57,753 nucleotides of DNA from Kitasatospora xanthocidica (GTDB lineage Bacteria > Actinomycetota > Actinomycetes > Streptomycetales > Streptomycetaceae), in assembly GCF_014656195.1 (NCBI RefSeq), contig NZ_BNBY01000039.1:1-57753 (forward strand), written 5' to 3'. The first letter of the stretch is position 1; every line of letters begins with the position of its first letter. The notes beneath the pieces were generated by a model that was given only the letters and a program-made list of their open reading frames with translations, was not told the DNA's origin and ran no database searches. Positions 31,068-39,236 of the stretch are shown here, piece by piece. Position numbers and translations under genes: made by a program.

Positions 31068-32507
31068 GTGACACACCCGCCGATCGACCCGTACACCTCC
31101 GCCGTCGGCCTCGCCGCCGCCATCCGCCGCAAGGAGCTCAGCCCCGCCGAGGCCGCCGACCTCTACCTCACCCGCGTCGACCACCTCGACCCCGCCCTGA
31201 ACGCCTTCTGCCACCGGGCCGACGAGGACGTGCGCGAAGCCGCCCGCGCCGCGGCCGACACCCTGGCACGCTGCGACGAGCCCGACGGCCTGCCGCCGTT
31301 CCTCGGCGTCCCCCTACCCGTCAAGGACCTCCTCGACGTCGCCGGATGGCCCACCACCCACGGCTCCCTCGCCACCTCCCGCACCCCGGCCGCCTCCAGC
31401 GACCCGGTCGTACGCCGCTTCACCGCCGCCGGGTTCGTCCTGCTCGGCAAGACCACCACCTCCGAATTCGGCGCCCTGCCCTTCACCGAGAGCCCCGCCC
31501 TGGGCATCTCCCGCAACCCCTGGGACCCGCAGCGCACACCCGGCGGCTCCTCCAGCGGAGCGGGCGCAGCCGTCGCCGCCGCGATGGCCCCCCTGGCCCA
31601 CGCCGAGGACGGCGGCGGCTCCATCCGCATCCCGGCCTCCTGCAACGGCCTCGTCGGACTCAAACCCACCCGCGGCCTGATCACCGGCGCCACCGTCAGC
31701 GTGGAGGGCCTGGGCACCAGCGGCGTCCTCACCCGCACCGTGGCCGACACCGCCGCCGTCCTCGACGTCCTGGCCCGCCACGACCCCGGCGCCTGGTGGT
31801 CCCCGCCCGGCCCGCACCGCCCCTTCACCGCCGCGCTCGCCGCCCACGCGCCCACCGGGCTGCGCATCGGCGCGCTCACCCGCTCCCCGGTCGACGGCGT
31901 CGACGTGGACCCGGCCTGCGCCGCGGCCGTCACCCGCACGCTGCGCACCCTCGAAGCGGCCGGCCACCACATCGTCGACACGGCCCTGGCGCTGCCGCGC
32001 ACCGAGGAACTGGTCGCGGCGTTCACCACGATCTGGAACACCGGCGCCGCCGGGGTCCCGCTCGCGGACCCCGAGCGCGTCGAGCCGCACAACCGGGCGC
32101 TGCGCGCCGCGGCGCGTGCGGTCGACTCCTGGGCCTACGCGGAGGCGGTCAAGCGCACCCAGCACCTGTCGCGGCGCATCGTCGAGGGCTTCCTCGCCGG
32201 CTTCGACCTCCTGGTCACGCCCACGATGGCGTGCCTGCCGCCGCTGATCGGCGCCTGGCGGGCGGGCACCGAGGACGACCCGTCGGCGGCCCTGCGCAAC
32301 AGCTACCCGATGGGGGTGTTCACCTCGGTGTTCAACGTCACCGGCCAGCCCGCGGTCTCCCTGCCGCTGCACCACGACGAGGCCACCGGCCTGCCCGTCG
32401 GCGTCCAGCTCGTCGCCGCCCCCTGGCGCGAGGACCTCCTCCTCCAGGTCTCCCGCACCCTCGAACTCGCCCACCCCTGGACCGGCCGCCGCCCGCCCCT
32501 CGCCTGA
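31068..32507 (+). CDS. Amidase (amidase-signature family)
   Basis: A 479-residue amidase-signature hydrolase with the Ser-cisSer-Lys triad: Lys in PLPVKDLLDVAG, cis-Ser in RTPGGSSSGAGAAVAAAM and nucleophilic Ser in EDGGGSIRIPASCNGLVGLKP. The usual DTGGSIR is DGGGSIR, which is tolerated in the family. It hydrolyses a carboxamide or aryl-amide; substrate unknown. GTG at 31068 follows GGGAAGGA. Located opposite an AraC regulator with a small-ligand sensor, it may be part of an inducible amide-use unit. The MBL gene starts 130 bp downstream. Confidence 0.92.
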   Translation: MTHPPIDPYTSAVGLAAAIRRKELSPAEAADLYLTRVDHLDPALNAFCHRADEDVREAARAAADTLARCDEPDGLPPFLGVPLPVKDLLDVAGWPTTHGSLATSRTPAASSDPVVRRFTAAGFVLLGKTTTSEFGALPFTESPALGISRNPWDPQRTPGGSSSGAGAAVAAAMAPLAHAEDGGGSIRIPASCNGLVGLKPTRGLITGATVSVEGLGTSGVLTRTVADTAAVLDVLARHDPGAWWSPPGPHRPFTAALAAHAPTGLRIGALTRSPVDGVDVDPACAAAVTRTLRTLEAAGHHIVDTALALPRTEELVAAFTTIWNTGAAGVPLADPERVEPHNRALRAAARAVDSWAYAEAVKRTQHLSRRIVEGFLAGFDLLVTPTMACLPPLIGAWRAGTEDDPSAALRNSYPMGVFTSVFNVTGQPAVSLPLHHDEATGLPVGVQLVAAPWREDLLLQVSRTLELAHPWTGRRPPLA

Positions 32508-32637
32508 CGGCCCGCCGGGCCTTCGCGTGGTGCGGGAATGACCGGGCGGTGCCGACGGGTTGCAGCCGGTGGCCCGCCCACGGAGGACTCCTGCGGCGCG
32601 GGCACCGTGACGTGGACGGACACCGGGAGGGTACGGC

Positions 32638-33432
32638 GTGAAGATCGGCGACATCGAGGTCCTGGCGGTCGCGGACGGGGTCGGCACCGAGGTCGCCGCC
32701 GAGATCCTCACCCGCCCCGGCGTGGACGACCCGTGGGCCTGCCACGCCCACCACCTGGCGGCCGACGGCACCCTGGCCCTGCCGCTGGGCGGCTTCCTGG
32801 TGCGCGGCGGCACCCGCACCGTGCTGGTCGACGCCGGGGTCGGGCCGTTCGACGACGGCAGGTACTGCGGCGGCGCGCTGGTGGACTCGCTCGCCGCCCA
32901 CGGGGTGACGCCCGGGGAGGTGACCGACGTGGTCTTCACCCACCTGCACTTCGACCACGTCGGCTGGGCCTCCGTCGAGGGCCGGCCGGTCTTCCCCCGC
33001 GCCACCTACCGCGCCCACCGCGCCGACTGGCAGCACTTCGTCACCGGGGCGGGCGCCACCCCCGAAGCCGTCGCCAAACTCACCCCCGTCGAAGGACAAC
33101 TGGAGCTGTTCGACGCCGACTTCACCCTCGCCCCCGGCGTGGACGCCCTCCACCTGCCCGGCCACACCCCCGGCACCACGGCGTACGTGCTCTCCTCCGG
33201 CGGGCGCCGCGCCCTGCTGCTGGGGGACGTGGCCCACTCGGTGGTGCAGTTCGGCGAGCGCGACTGGGAGGTGATCTGGGACGTCGACCCGGCGGCCGCC
33301 TCCGCGGTGCGCAACCGCATCGCGGACGAGGCCGCCGACACCGGCGACCTGCTGGTCGCCGCCCACTTCCCCGGCATGCGCTTCGGCCGCGTCCTGGCCG
33401 GCGACGGCGGCCGGCGCTTCGTCGCGGTGTAG
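32638..33432 (+). CDS. MBL-fold hydrolase (lactonase/glyoxalase II-like)
   Basis: A 264-residue metallo-beta-lactamase-fold enzyme with VVFTHLHFDHVGWAS (HxHxDH), the second His in LHLPGHTPGTTAYVL, Asp in ALLLGDVAHSVVQF and the final His in LLVAAHFPGMRFG. The layout, with an N-terminal GGFLVRGGTRTVLVDAGVG, fits quorum-quenching lactonase-like or SoxH-like proteins binding two metals. GTG at 32638 with GGGAGGG upstream. Same strand as the amidase and possibly co-transcribed; the pair could process an amide and then a lactone or ester, which is only a guess. Confidence 0.92.
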   Translation: MKIGDIEVLAVADGVGTEVAAEILTRPGVDDPWACHAHHLAADGTLALPLGGFLVRGGTRTVLVDAGVGPFDDGRYCGGALVDSLAAHGVTPGEVTDVVFTHLHFDHVGWASVEGRPVFPRATYRAHRADWQHFVTGAGATPEAVAKLTPVEGQLELFDADFTLAPGVDALHLPGHTPGTTAYVLSSGGRRALLLGDVAHSVVQFGERDWEVIWDVDPAAASAVRNRIADEAADTGDLLVAAHFPGMRFGRVLAGDGGRRFVAV

Positions 33433-33466
33433 CGCGGCTTCCTCCCTTCACCGGGCCGGCCGGCCC

Positions 33467-33691
33467 TCAGGTGCCCAGGGCGTGCCCGGTCGTGGCGTCC
33501 ACGTGGCCGGGGAGCTCGTCGTGGCGCTCGCCCACGCTCAACGTGCCGGAGGGCTCGAACAGGAGGACCGCGGCGCCGGAGGGGGCGCAGGGCTTGTGCT
33601 CGGTGCCGCGCGGCACCGTGAACACCGCGCCGCGCGGCAGCACGACCGTGCGCTCGCCGGCCGGCTCCCGCAGACACACGCCCGCCCGGCG
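33467..33691 (-). pseudogene. Cupin-domain gene, 5'-truncated
   Basis: The minus-strand frame gives VRRAGVCLREPAGERTVVLP, then RGAVFTVPRGTEHKPCAPSG and LLFEPSGTLSVGERHDELPG, the second half of a small cupin (family pattern PGDLFVVPRGVEHxPxA, LLFEPAGTxNTG). The first half with the metal-binding HxH is missing: the frame runs into the start of the GlxA-type gene on the other strand. It has no start codon at a sensible place and is read as a stump left by a deletion. Confidence 0.65.
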
Positions 33692-33709
33692 GACCTCCAC
33701 CGGGTCGTC

Positions 33710-34648
33710 GTGATCGTGGACGAGAACTCCAACCCCTTCGAACTCGGCTGCGCCACCGAGGTCTTCGGCCTGCCCAGACCGGAACTCGGGAGTGAGCTCT
33801 ACGACTTCAGGCTGTGCGCGCCCCAGCCGCGCACCCTGATGCGCGACGGCTTCTTCACCCTCACCGGGGTGGAGGGCCTGGCGGCCGCCGAGGCCGCGGA
33901 CACCCTGATCGTCCCCAACCGGCCCGACCCCGGGGTGCCCCGGCGCCGCGAGGTGCTGGAGGCGGTCCGGCGCGCCCACGCGTGCGGCGCCCGCCTGATC
34001 GGCTTCTGCAGCGGGGCCTTCACCCTGGCCGAGGCCGGCGTCCTCGACGGGCGCCGGGCCACCGCGCACTGGCAGTGGGCGCACTCCTTCCGCGCCCGCT
34101 TCCCCGCCGTCCGCCTCGAGACGGACGTGCTGTTCGTCGACGACGGCGACATCCTCACCGCCGCCGGCAGCGCCGCCGCCCTCGACCTCGGGCTGCACGT
34201 GGTGCGCCGCGACCACGGCGCCGAGGTCGCCAACACCGTCAGCCGCCGGCTCGTCTTCGCCGCCCACCGCGACGGCGGCCAGCGCCAGTTCGTGGAACGC
34301 CCGATGCCCGACACCCCCGACGAATCCCTGGCCCCCGTCCTCGCCTGGGCCCAGGAACGGCTCGACACACCCCTCACCGTCCCCGACCTCGCCCGCCGGG
34401 CGGCCGTCAGCCCCGCCACCTTGCACCGGCGCTTCCGCGCCCAGCTGGGATGCACCCCGCCGGCCTGGCTCACCGGCGAACGCCTCGCCCTGGCCTGCCG
34501 GCTGATCGAACGCGGCGAGAACCGCATGGAGGCCGTCGCCCGCCACAGCGGCCTGGGCACCGCCGCCAACCTGCGCGCCCTGATGCGCCGCACGACCGGC
34601 ATCACCCCGACCGCCTACCGGCGCCGCTTCGGCCCGGGGACGCCCTGA
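33710..34648 (+). CDS. GlxA-family transcriptional regulator (DJ-1/PfpI plus AraC domain)
   Basis: A 312-residue regulator. The DJ-1/PfpI-like sensor starts IVDENSNPFELGCATEVFG and carries the nucleophile-elbow-like ARLIGFCSGAFTLAEAG and ATAHWQWAHSFRARFP. The AraC part has LTVPDLARRAAVSPATLHRRFRAQLGCTPPAWLTGERLALA and MEAVARHSGLGTAANLRALMRRTTGITPTAYRRRF. Relatives usually begin MxxRVVVLVDENSNPFE; here the corresponding ATG is absent and GTG at 33710 (or 33716) must serve, probably because the 5' end was disturbed when the neighbouring cupin gene was truncated. Target unknown. Confidence 0.88.
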   Translation: MIVDENSNPFELGCATEVFGLPRPELGSELYDFRLCAPQPRTLMRDGFFTLTGVEGLAAAEAADTLIVPNRPDPGVPRRREVLEAVRRAHACGARLIGFCSGAFTLAEAGVLDGRRATAHWQWAHSFRARFPAVRLETDVLFVDDGDILTAAGSAAALDLGLHVVRRDHGAEVANTVSRRLVFAAHRDGGQRQFVERPMPDTPDESLAPVLAWAQERLDTPLTVPDLARRAAVSPATLHRRFRAQLGCTPPAWLTGERLALACRLIERGENRMEAVARHSGLGTAANLRALMRRTTGITPTAYRRRFGPGTP

Positions 34649-34730
34649 CGGCGGCGGGGCGGTCGATGACGGTCGACAGGTGGTCCAGGGCCGTGTCGTT
34701 CTCGAAGTTCCCGCTGCCCCACGTGCCCAC
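34649..34730 (-). pseudogene. DUF4259-type gene, only the N-terminus remains
   Basis: From GTG at 34730 (GGAGGAG seven bases upstream) the minus strand encodes MGTWGSGNFENDTALDHLST, the highly typical beginning of DUF4259 proteins. The frame then passes directly into antisense sequence of the GlxA-type gene and loses all similarity. Its ribosome site is intact, so the break is recent. Together with the cupin stump on the other side, both neighbours of the GlxA gene are cut exactly at its ends. Confidence 0.65.
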
Positions 34731-34956
34731 GAGGTCTCCTCCGAAGGGTGTCGTCGTTTCCGGGAGGCCATCGAAGCAGGCCGCACCGACAGCGCCGGCC
34801 GTGGCGTGGCGCGTGCGGCGGGGCGGGGCGTGTGTGGCGGGGCCTGTGCGGCGGGGCCGCCCGGTGGCCGGGGGAGGGGACGCGCCCCCGGGCGGCCGAG
34901 CAGCCCCGCCGTCACGCCGTCCGGCGTCAGGCCGTCCGCCGTCAGGCCGTCCGGCG
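34731..34956. repeat. Gene-poor gap ending in a 15-bp tandem repeat
   Basis: GC-rich non-coding DNA. From about 34916 to 34962 a 15-bp unit GCCGTCCGGCGTCAG is repeated three to four times with one variant (CCGCC). The repeat runs up to and into the stop codon of the secreted repeat protein, whose last codons may derive from it. Confidence 0.75.
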
Positions 34957-35676
34957 TCAGGCCTTGCGGATGGAGTAGGCGACGCCGCTGCCGTAGCAGT
35001 TGCTGCTGGAGTAGTAGCTGCTGACCACCCAGCCGGCGGGCAGCGGGGAGAAGGAGCAGACGACGGCGGAGGTCTGCGTGGTGATCTTGAAGAGGGTGTA
35101 GGCGACGCCGGTGCCGGCGCAGTTGCTGCTGCTGTACGAGCTGGTGACGACCCACCCGGTGGGGATCGGGGTCATGGAGCACGCGCCGGCGCTGGTGTCG
35201 TTGACGGTGTTGTGCAGGGTGTAGGCGACGCCGGTGCCCGCGCAGTTGCTGCTGCTGTACGAGCTGCTGATCACCCATCCCGCCGGGATCGGGGTCATCG
35301 AGCACGCGCCGACGTTGAGGTCGTTGGCCACGTTGTGGAAGCCGTAGGCGACGCCGCTGCCCGCGCAGTTGCTGGTGCTGTACGAGCTGGTCACCACCCA
35401 CCCGGCCGGCTTGGGGGAGAAGGAGCAGATGGCGAGGTTGGTCTGCCCGGCCGTGTCGGTGATCGTGTACGAGACGCCGGAGCCGGGACAGCCCCAGCTG
35501 CTGTACGAGCTGGTGACGACCCAGCCGGCCGGGATCGGGGAGAAGGAGCAGATGGTCGTGCTGCCGGTGACCCGCTGCGGGGCCGCCTGCGCCTGCGCGC
35601 TCGCGGCGGTCATCATGCCCAGGAGCAGCAGCACGACCGTCACCAGGTGCGAGGTGTGGGTCCGTAAGGTCTTCAT
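34957..35676 (-). CDS. Secreted protein of five 41-residue two-cysteine repeats
   Basis: A 239-residue exported protein. Residues 1-32 are a Sec signal peptide (basic MKTLRTHTSH, hydrophobic LVTVVLLLLGMMTAASA, cleavage after AQA). The mature part is five tandem repeats of exactly 41 residues with pattern CSxxPxPxGWVVxSSYSSxxC, then GxGVxYxxxx. Each repeat has two Cys 20 residues apart, suggesting one disulfide per repeat. Repeats 3 and 4 are nearly identical. Its function is not known to me; the regular compact repeats would suit an extracellular binding or inhibitory role. ATG at 35676; single gene. Confidence 0.88.
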   Translation of the reverse strand: MKTLRTHTSHLVTVVLLLLGMMTAASAQAQAAPQRVTGSTTICSFSPIPAGWVVTSSYSSWGCPGSGVSYTITDTAGQTNLAICSFSPKPAGWVVTSSYSTSNCAGSGVAYGFHNVANDLNVGACSMTPIPAGWVISSSYSSSNCAGTGVAYTLHNTVNDTSAGACSMTPIPTGWVVTSSYSSSNCAGTGVAYTLFKITTQTSAVVCSFSPLPAGWVVSSYYSSSNCYGSGVAYSIRKA

Positions 35677-35875
35677 GGCAGGCCTCAGATCTTCTCGGCG
35701 ACTCGGAATTTGTGCGGGAGAGGTGAACGATGGGTACACGTTTCGTTCACGTCGGCTGAGATGCTGTCAGAGATCGTCCGGCGGCGCCAGAGTGAGCCGG
35801 GCAGCGGTCCTTCCCCCCTCCCGCACCGCCACGGCCGGGCGGCGGGACGCGCGCGGCGCCGGGGCCACGGAGCGG

Positions 35876-36070
35876 GTGTGGCCCATGGGTGAGGAACTCG
35901 CCAAGGCCGGCGCGGCCGGTGGGCGCGGCGGGACGTCGGCGGGGCCGGCTTCCGGTGCGGGGCCGGCCGGGTCGGCCGACGCCGCGATCTGCGTCTTCGT
36001 CCCCACCGTGGTCACCGGCCCGCACACCACCCGCCTGCACTGCCTCGGCCGGTTCGCCTACCGGGCCTGA
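35876..36070 (+). CDS. Possible small protein of 64 residues
   Basis: GTG at 35876 (GGAG just upstream; ATG at 35885 as alternative) opens a frame encoding MGEELAKAGAAGGRGGTSAG, a Gly/Ala-rich stretch, and a different C-terminus AAICVFVPTVVTGPHTTRLH ending CLGRFAYRA. A strong terminator follows 35 bp after the stop, which argues that something is transcribed here. No family is recognised and the antisense frame is also open, so this is tentative. Confidence 0.35.
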   Translation: MWPMGEELAKAGAAGGRGGTSAGPASGAGPAGSADAAICVFVPTVVTGPHTTRLHCLGRFAYRA

Positions 36071-36105
36071 CGGCTCCCCGCCGGGGCGCCGCGGCCGCTC
36101 GACGC

Positions 36106-36139
36106 GGCAGGGGCCGTCCCCAGCGGGACGGCCCCTGCC
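36106..36139. terminator. Bidirectional terminator
   Basis: Perfect 15-bp stem GGCAGGGGCCGTCCC / GGGACGGCCCCTGCC with a CAGC loop, 26 bp beyond the stop of the membrane acyltransferase on the minus strand and 35 bp after the small frame on the plus strand. Confidence 0.85.
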
Positions 36140-36165
36140 ACGTCGGTACGGTTTTCGGCGGGTCC

Positions 36166-37440
36166 CTAGCCGGGCACCCGCTGGCGGCCCGTGTCGGGCT
36201 GCGGCCGTTCCTGCCGCTGCCCGGGGAGGACGACGGCCTCGGGCCGTGCGGCGGGTGCCGGGGCGGGGCGGTCGCGGCGCGGCGGGATCCTGATGTCCTT
36301 GACCTTCAGGGCCGGGCGTTCGATCAGGTGCCAGGAGAGCGCGGCCAGTGCCGCGCTGAGCCCGACGGCCAGGACCCGGTAGCCGATCTGGCCGTACTTC
36401 GCGGCGCCCAGGACCAGCAGGAGCTGTTCGACCGGGAAGCCGTAGATGTAGAGCCCGTAGGAGATGTCGTGCCTGGCCCCGATCCTCCGGAACGGCCTGG
36501 GCAGGCGGATCGCCAGCCACAGCAGCAGGTAGGCGAAGGCCGGCAGGCCGATCACGAAGAACCAGCCCTGGAACAGGGTGGTGACGAAGACGGCGCCCGC
36601 CAGTGCTCCCCAGAGGTCGTTGACCCGGATCCGGTCCCGGTAGAGCTCGATCAGGGCGCCGAGGCCGAAGGCGATGATCAGCGGGATCAGGAGGCTCGGG
36701 CTGACCCCTCCCATGTGCGGGATCCTGATCAGCGGCCGTACGACGGCGGCCGGGTCGAGGTAGCGGCTGCCGAGGGCGTCGCCGAGTTCGATCAGGGCGA
36801 ACCAGGCCGTGATCACCAGGACCACCCTGCGCGCCCGCCGCAGCACGCCCGACCAGGCGAGCAGGGCCACGCCCGCGTAGCAGAGCATCTCGTAGCGCAG
36901 CGACCACAGGGAGCCGTTGAACTCCGGCACCAGGATGCGGCCGGCCTTGGCCCCGCCCGTCATCACGCCGCCGATTTCGCTCTGGTACTGGCCGGCCAGC
37001 AGGTTGTGCCGGAGGAAGCCGAGCGGTGTCGCCCGGTCGTGCCAGAAGCCCGCGAGCCCGCCGTGCAGCCGGTGGTACATCAGCGGCGCGATCACGAAAC
37101 CGGTCACCAGCAGGCAGGCCCACAGGCCCGGCAGCAGCCGCAGGGCCCGGTGCCACAGGAAGCGGCCGACGCCGAGGCGGGCCCCGCTGCGGGTGACGAG
37201 GACGCCCGAGAGCACGAAGAAGCCGTACACCGAGAGGTTGCCGAGGTTCGTCTGCCCGTGGAACGCGGCGTTGAACATGCTCTCCGTGCCGAAGGCGATG
37301 GGCCCGGCGTGGGAGACGATCACGCTGGACGCCATCACCAGGCGGATGAACCCCAGGCTGTTGTCGCGCCCGGAGAACAGCTCGGCCACGGTGCCGCGTG
37401 ATCGCCACAGGCCTCTGGTCGCGGGTCTTCGGTTGGGCAT
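36166..37440 (-). CDS. Integral-membrane acyltransferase (acyltransferase 3 family)
   Basis: A 424-residue protein with about ten membrane helices. The N-terminal RDNSLGFIRLVMASSVIVSHAGP contains the family's Arg and catalytic His on helix 1; SVYGFFVLSGVLVTRS and FLWHRALRLLPGLW are the second and third conserved blocks, and LWSLRYEMLCYAGVALL carries the W-x-L-x-x-E motif. Such enzymes O-acylate extracellular sugars or lipids. Residues after 390 form a basic, Pro-rich cytoplasmic tail. ATG at 37440. A second member of the family is encoded at 48211. Confidence 0.92.
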   Translation of the reverse strand: MPNRRPATRGLWRSRGTVAELFSGRDNSLGFIRLVMASSVIVSHAGPIAFGTESMFNAAFHGQTNLGNLSVYGFFVLSGVLVTRSGARLGVGRFLWHRALRLLPGLWACLLVTGFVIAPLMYHRLHGGLAGFWHDRATPLGFLRHNLLAGQYQSEIGGVMTGGAKAGRILVPEFNGSLWSLRYEMLCYAGVALLAWSGVLRRARRVVLVITAWFALIELGDALGSRYLDPAAVVRPLIRIPHMGGVSPSLLIPLIIAFGLGALIELYRDRIRVNDLWGALAGAVFVTTLFQGWFFVIGLPAFAYLLLWLAIRLPRPFRRIGARHDISYGLYIYGFPVEQLLLVLGAAKYGQIGYRVLAVGLSAALAALSWHLIERPALKVKDIRIPPRRDRPAPAPAARPEAVVLPGQRQERPQPDTGRQRVPG

Positions 37441-37650
37441 CGGCTCTCCTGAATCTTGTATGACGAGCGAGAACGATACCGGCCGGTCGGAGCGGCACTT
37501 TCCGAAGACTGCCTGGTCGGGGCCCTGGCCGGGCCCGGGTGGGTGGCCGCGGGCGGCGCCGGTGTGCGGACGTCCCGGCCACCCGCCGGGGTGGCGGGGG
37601 TGGCGGCGTTGACGGGGGCCCGGTGGCCGCGCCGCGGTCGGCCGGGTCTC

Positions 37651-38283
37651 TCAGGCGTCCGGGCGGGGGCGCAGGCCCTGGACGGTGAGGTCGAGGAGGC
37701 GGCGCCAGGGGCCGCTGCCGGTGCGGACGGTGGCCGAGATCGCGCCGGCCAGGAGGTGGACGTCGGCGACGGTGGCGTCCGGGCGCAGCGTGCCGAGGCG
37801 GCGGGAGCGGTCGACCAGCACCCCGACCGCTTCCTCGAGTTCGGCGCGGGTGCGGCCCAGCGGGGCGGAGCCGGGGGTGCCGCGCAGGGCCTCGATCGCG
37901 GCGGACAGGCCGCGGTCGGCCTCCAGGACCTCGCCGACGTGGCGCAGGTAGTCCAGGACGGGGTCCTGGCCGCCGCCGTCGGCCAGCGCGCGGGCGTGGG
38001 CGAGGATCCCGGCGAAGCGGTCCTCGGCCGCGGCCTCCACCAGGTCCGCCAGGGTGGGGAAGTGGCGGTAGACGGTGCCCATGCCCACCCCGGCGGCCCG
38101 CGCCACGTCCGGGAGCCCGACCTGTTCGCCGCGCTCGGCGAACAGGTCGCGGGCCGCGGCCAGCAGCCGGGCCCGGTTGCGGGCCACGTCGGCGCGCGGG
38201 CGCCGCTCACCGCCCGGGGCGCCGCCCGCGCCGCTGCCCGCGGCACCGCCCGGGGTCCCGCCTTCGGTGGATCGCGTTGACAT
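37651..38283 (-). CDS. TetR-family transcriptional regulator
   Basis: A 210-residue repressor with a disordered Gly/Ala/Ser N-terminal extension (about 28 residues) before the DNA-binding domain RNRARLLAAARDLFAERGEQVGLPDVARAAGVGMGTVYRHFPTLADLVEA. The C-terminal domain resembles the SbtR-like group. ATG at 38283. It is divergent from a cupin-protein gene by 132 bp, in which a clear inverted repeat lies; regulation of both genes from that site is likely. Confidence 0.93.
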   Translation of the reverse strand: MSTRSTEGGTPGGAAGSGAGGAPGGERRPRADVARNRARLLAAARDLFAERGEQVGLPDVARAAGVGMGTVYRHFPTLADLVEAAAEDRFAGILAHARALADGGGQDPVLDYLRHVGEVLEADRGLSAAIEALRGTPGSAPLGRTRAELEEAVGVLVDRSRRLGTLRPDATVADVHLLAGAISATVRTGSGPWRRLLDLTVQGLRPRPDA

Positions 38284-38308
38284 CGCATCGGCTCCTTCCT
38301 AGCATCAA

Positions 38309-38327
38309 AACGGAAAGGGAATCCGTT
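38309..38327. promoter_or_regulatory. Candidate TetR operator between tetR and the cupin gene
   Basis: AACGGA and TCCGTT form an inverted repeat around AAGGGAA, in an AT-richer island (CAAAACGGAAAGGGAATCCG) 25 bp before the TetR start. Size and position are typical of autoregulatory TetR sites. Confidence 0.55.
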
Positions 38328-38415
38328 TCCGGAAGCAGTATACGGTGCGGGCGCGACACGGCGCCCGCCCGCGACGCGCCGCGCCCGCGGCCGAACCCGA
38401 CGAGGGGACAACTCC

Positions 38416-38907
38416 ATGAGCAGCGAACGGTTCTTCATCCTCCAGCCCGCCGAGAACCGGCCCACCGGCGTCCCGCTGCCGCCCGGCTTCGGCGTCAAGG
38501 CGACCACCGCCGACACCGAGGGCCGGGCCGCGATCCTGGTCAACCGGCTCGACATCGACGTCCCGCTCCACGTCCACGAACTGATGGACGAGTTCGTCTA
38601 CGTGCTCGACGGCGCCATGGAGATCGACTACGACGGCCGCACCCACCGCCTGGAGGCCGGCATGTGCGCCCTGCTGCCGCACGGCGTCCCGCACGCCATG
38701 CGCAACGCCTCCCAGCCCCCGGCCCGCTGCCTCCAGGTCTCCACCCCCGGCGGCTGGGACCGCTACCTGGAGGACGTCTTCGCCGCCGGCCCCGCCCTGC
38801 GCACCGCCGACGGCCGGATGGACACCGCCAAGGTCAACGAGGTCGGCGCCGCGTACGGCATGCGCTACGTCCCCACGACGATGGCCATGCCCGGCCAGGA
38901 CGGCTAG
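38416..38907 (+). CDS. Cupin-domain protein
   Basis: A 163-residue single-domain cupin. Metal-binding motif 1 is PLHVHELMDEFVYVLDGAMEI (HxH...E) and motif 2 is ALLPHGVPHAMRN (PxGxxH). The extra C-terminal helix region (RYLEDVFAAGPALRTADG, VNEVGAAYGMRYV) is common in quercetinase-like cupins of actinomycetes. It may be a small-molecule dioxygenase or binding protein. ATG at 38416 with GAGGGGACAAC upstream. Controlled most likely by the divergent TetR. Confidence 0.9.
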   Translation: MSSERFFILQPAENRPTGVPLPPGFGVKATTADTEGRAAILVNRLDIDVPLHVHELMDEFVYVLDGAMEIDYDGRTHRLEAGMCALLPHGVPHAMRNASQPPARCLQVSTPGGWDRYLEDVFAAGPALRTADGRMDTAKVNEVGAAYGMRYVPTTMAMPGQDG

Positions 38908-38946
38908 AACCAGGGGGCGGGGCAGGGCGGGACCGGGTGTGCCCGG

Positions 38947-39030
38947 CTACCGGTCCGCGGTGACCTTCTCGACCAGCTCGCGCTTGGGCCCGGCCTCGCG
39001 CGGGCCCTGCTGAACGGTGACGATCGGCAT
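38947..39030 (-). pseudogene. 4-oxalocrotonate tautomerase-like gene, truncated after 27 codons
   Basis: ATG at 39030 with AAGGAG upstream encodes MPIVTVQQGPREAGPKRELV and stops after EKVTADR. The catalytic N-terminal Pro and the first strand and helix start of the 4-OT family are intact, but the usual 62-70-residue protein is cut at less than half. Sequence past the stop shows no continuation in any frame. It therefore looks like a gene remnant ending 40 bp from the cupin stop; an alternative is a genuine micro-protein, which I consider unlikely. Confidence 0.6.
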
Positions 39031-39236
39031 CCTCGGCTCCTTACCGGACCTCCCGCGGCCGGCTTCCCCGGCCGCGGGAACAGTCCACCCGGTCAGGGCC
39101 GCCCGCACCCGGACCCGGAACGCTCCGGCGGCGATCACGGATCCTGATCGCCGCAGCTCAGGTCAGGTCCACCGGGACCAGGGGCGGACGGCCCCGGCCA
39201 CCCGCCGGCGGTCATGGCCGACTCCCGCCCACGTGG

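Noticed and set aside
35767..36030. An 87-codon minus-strand frame opposite the small protein at 35876.
   Set aside because: Pro/Ala-rich with no ribosome site; the plus-strand frame has the better start and a terminator.
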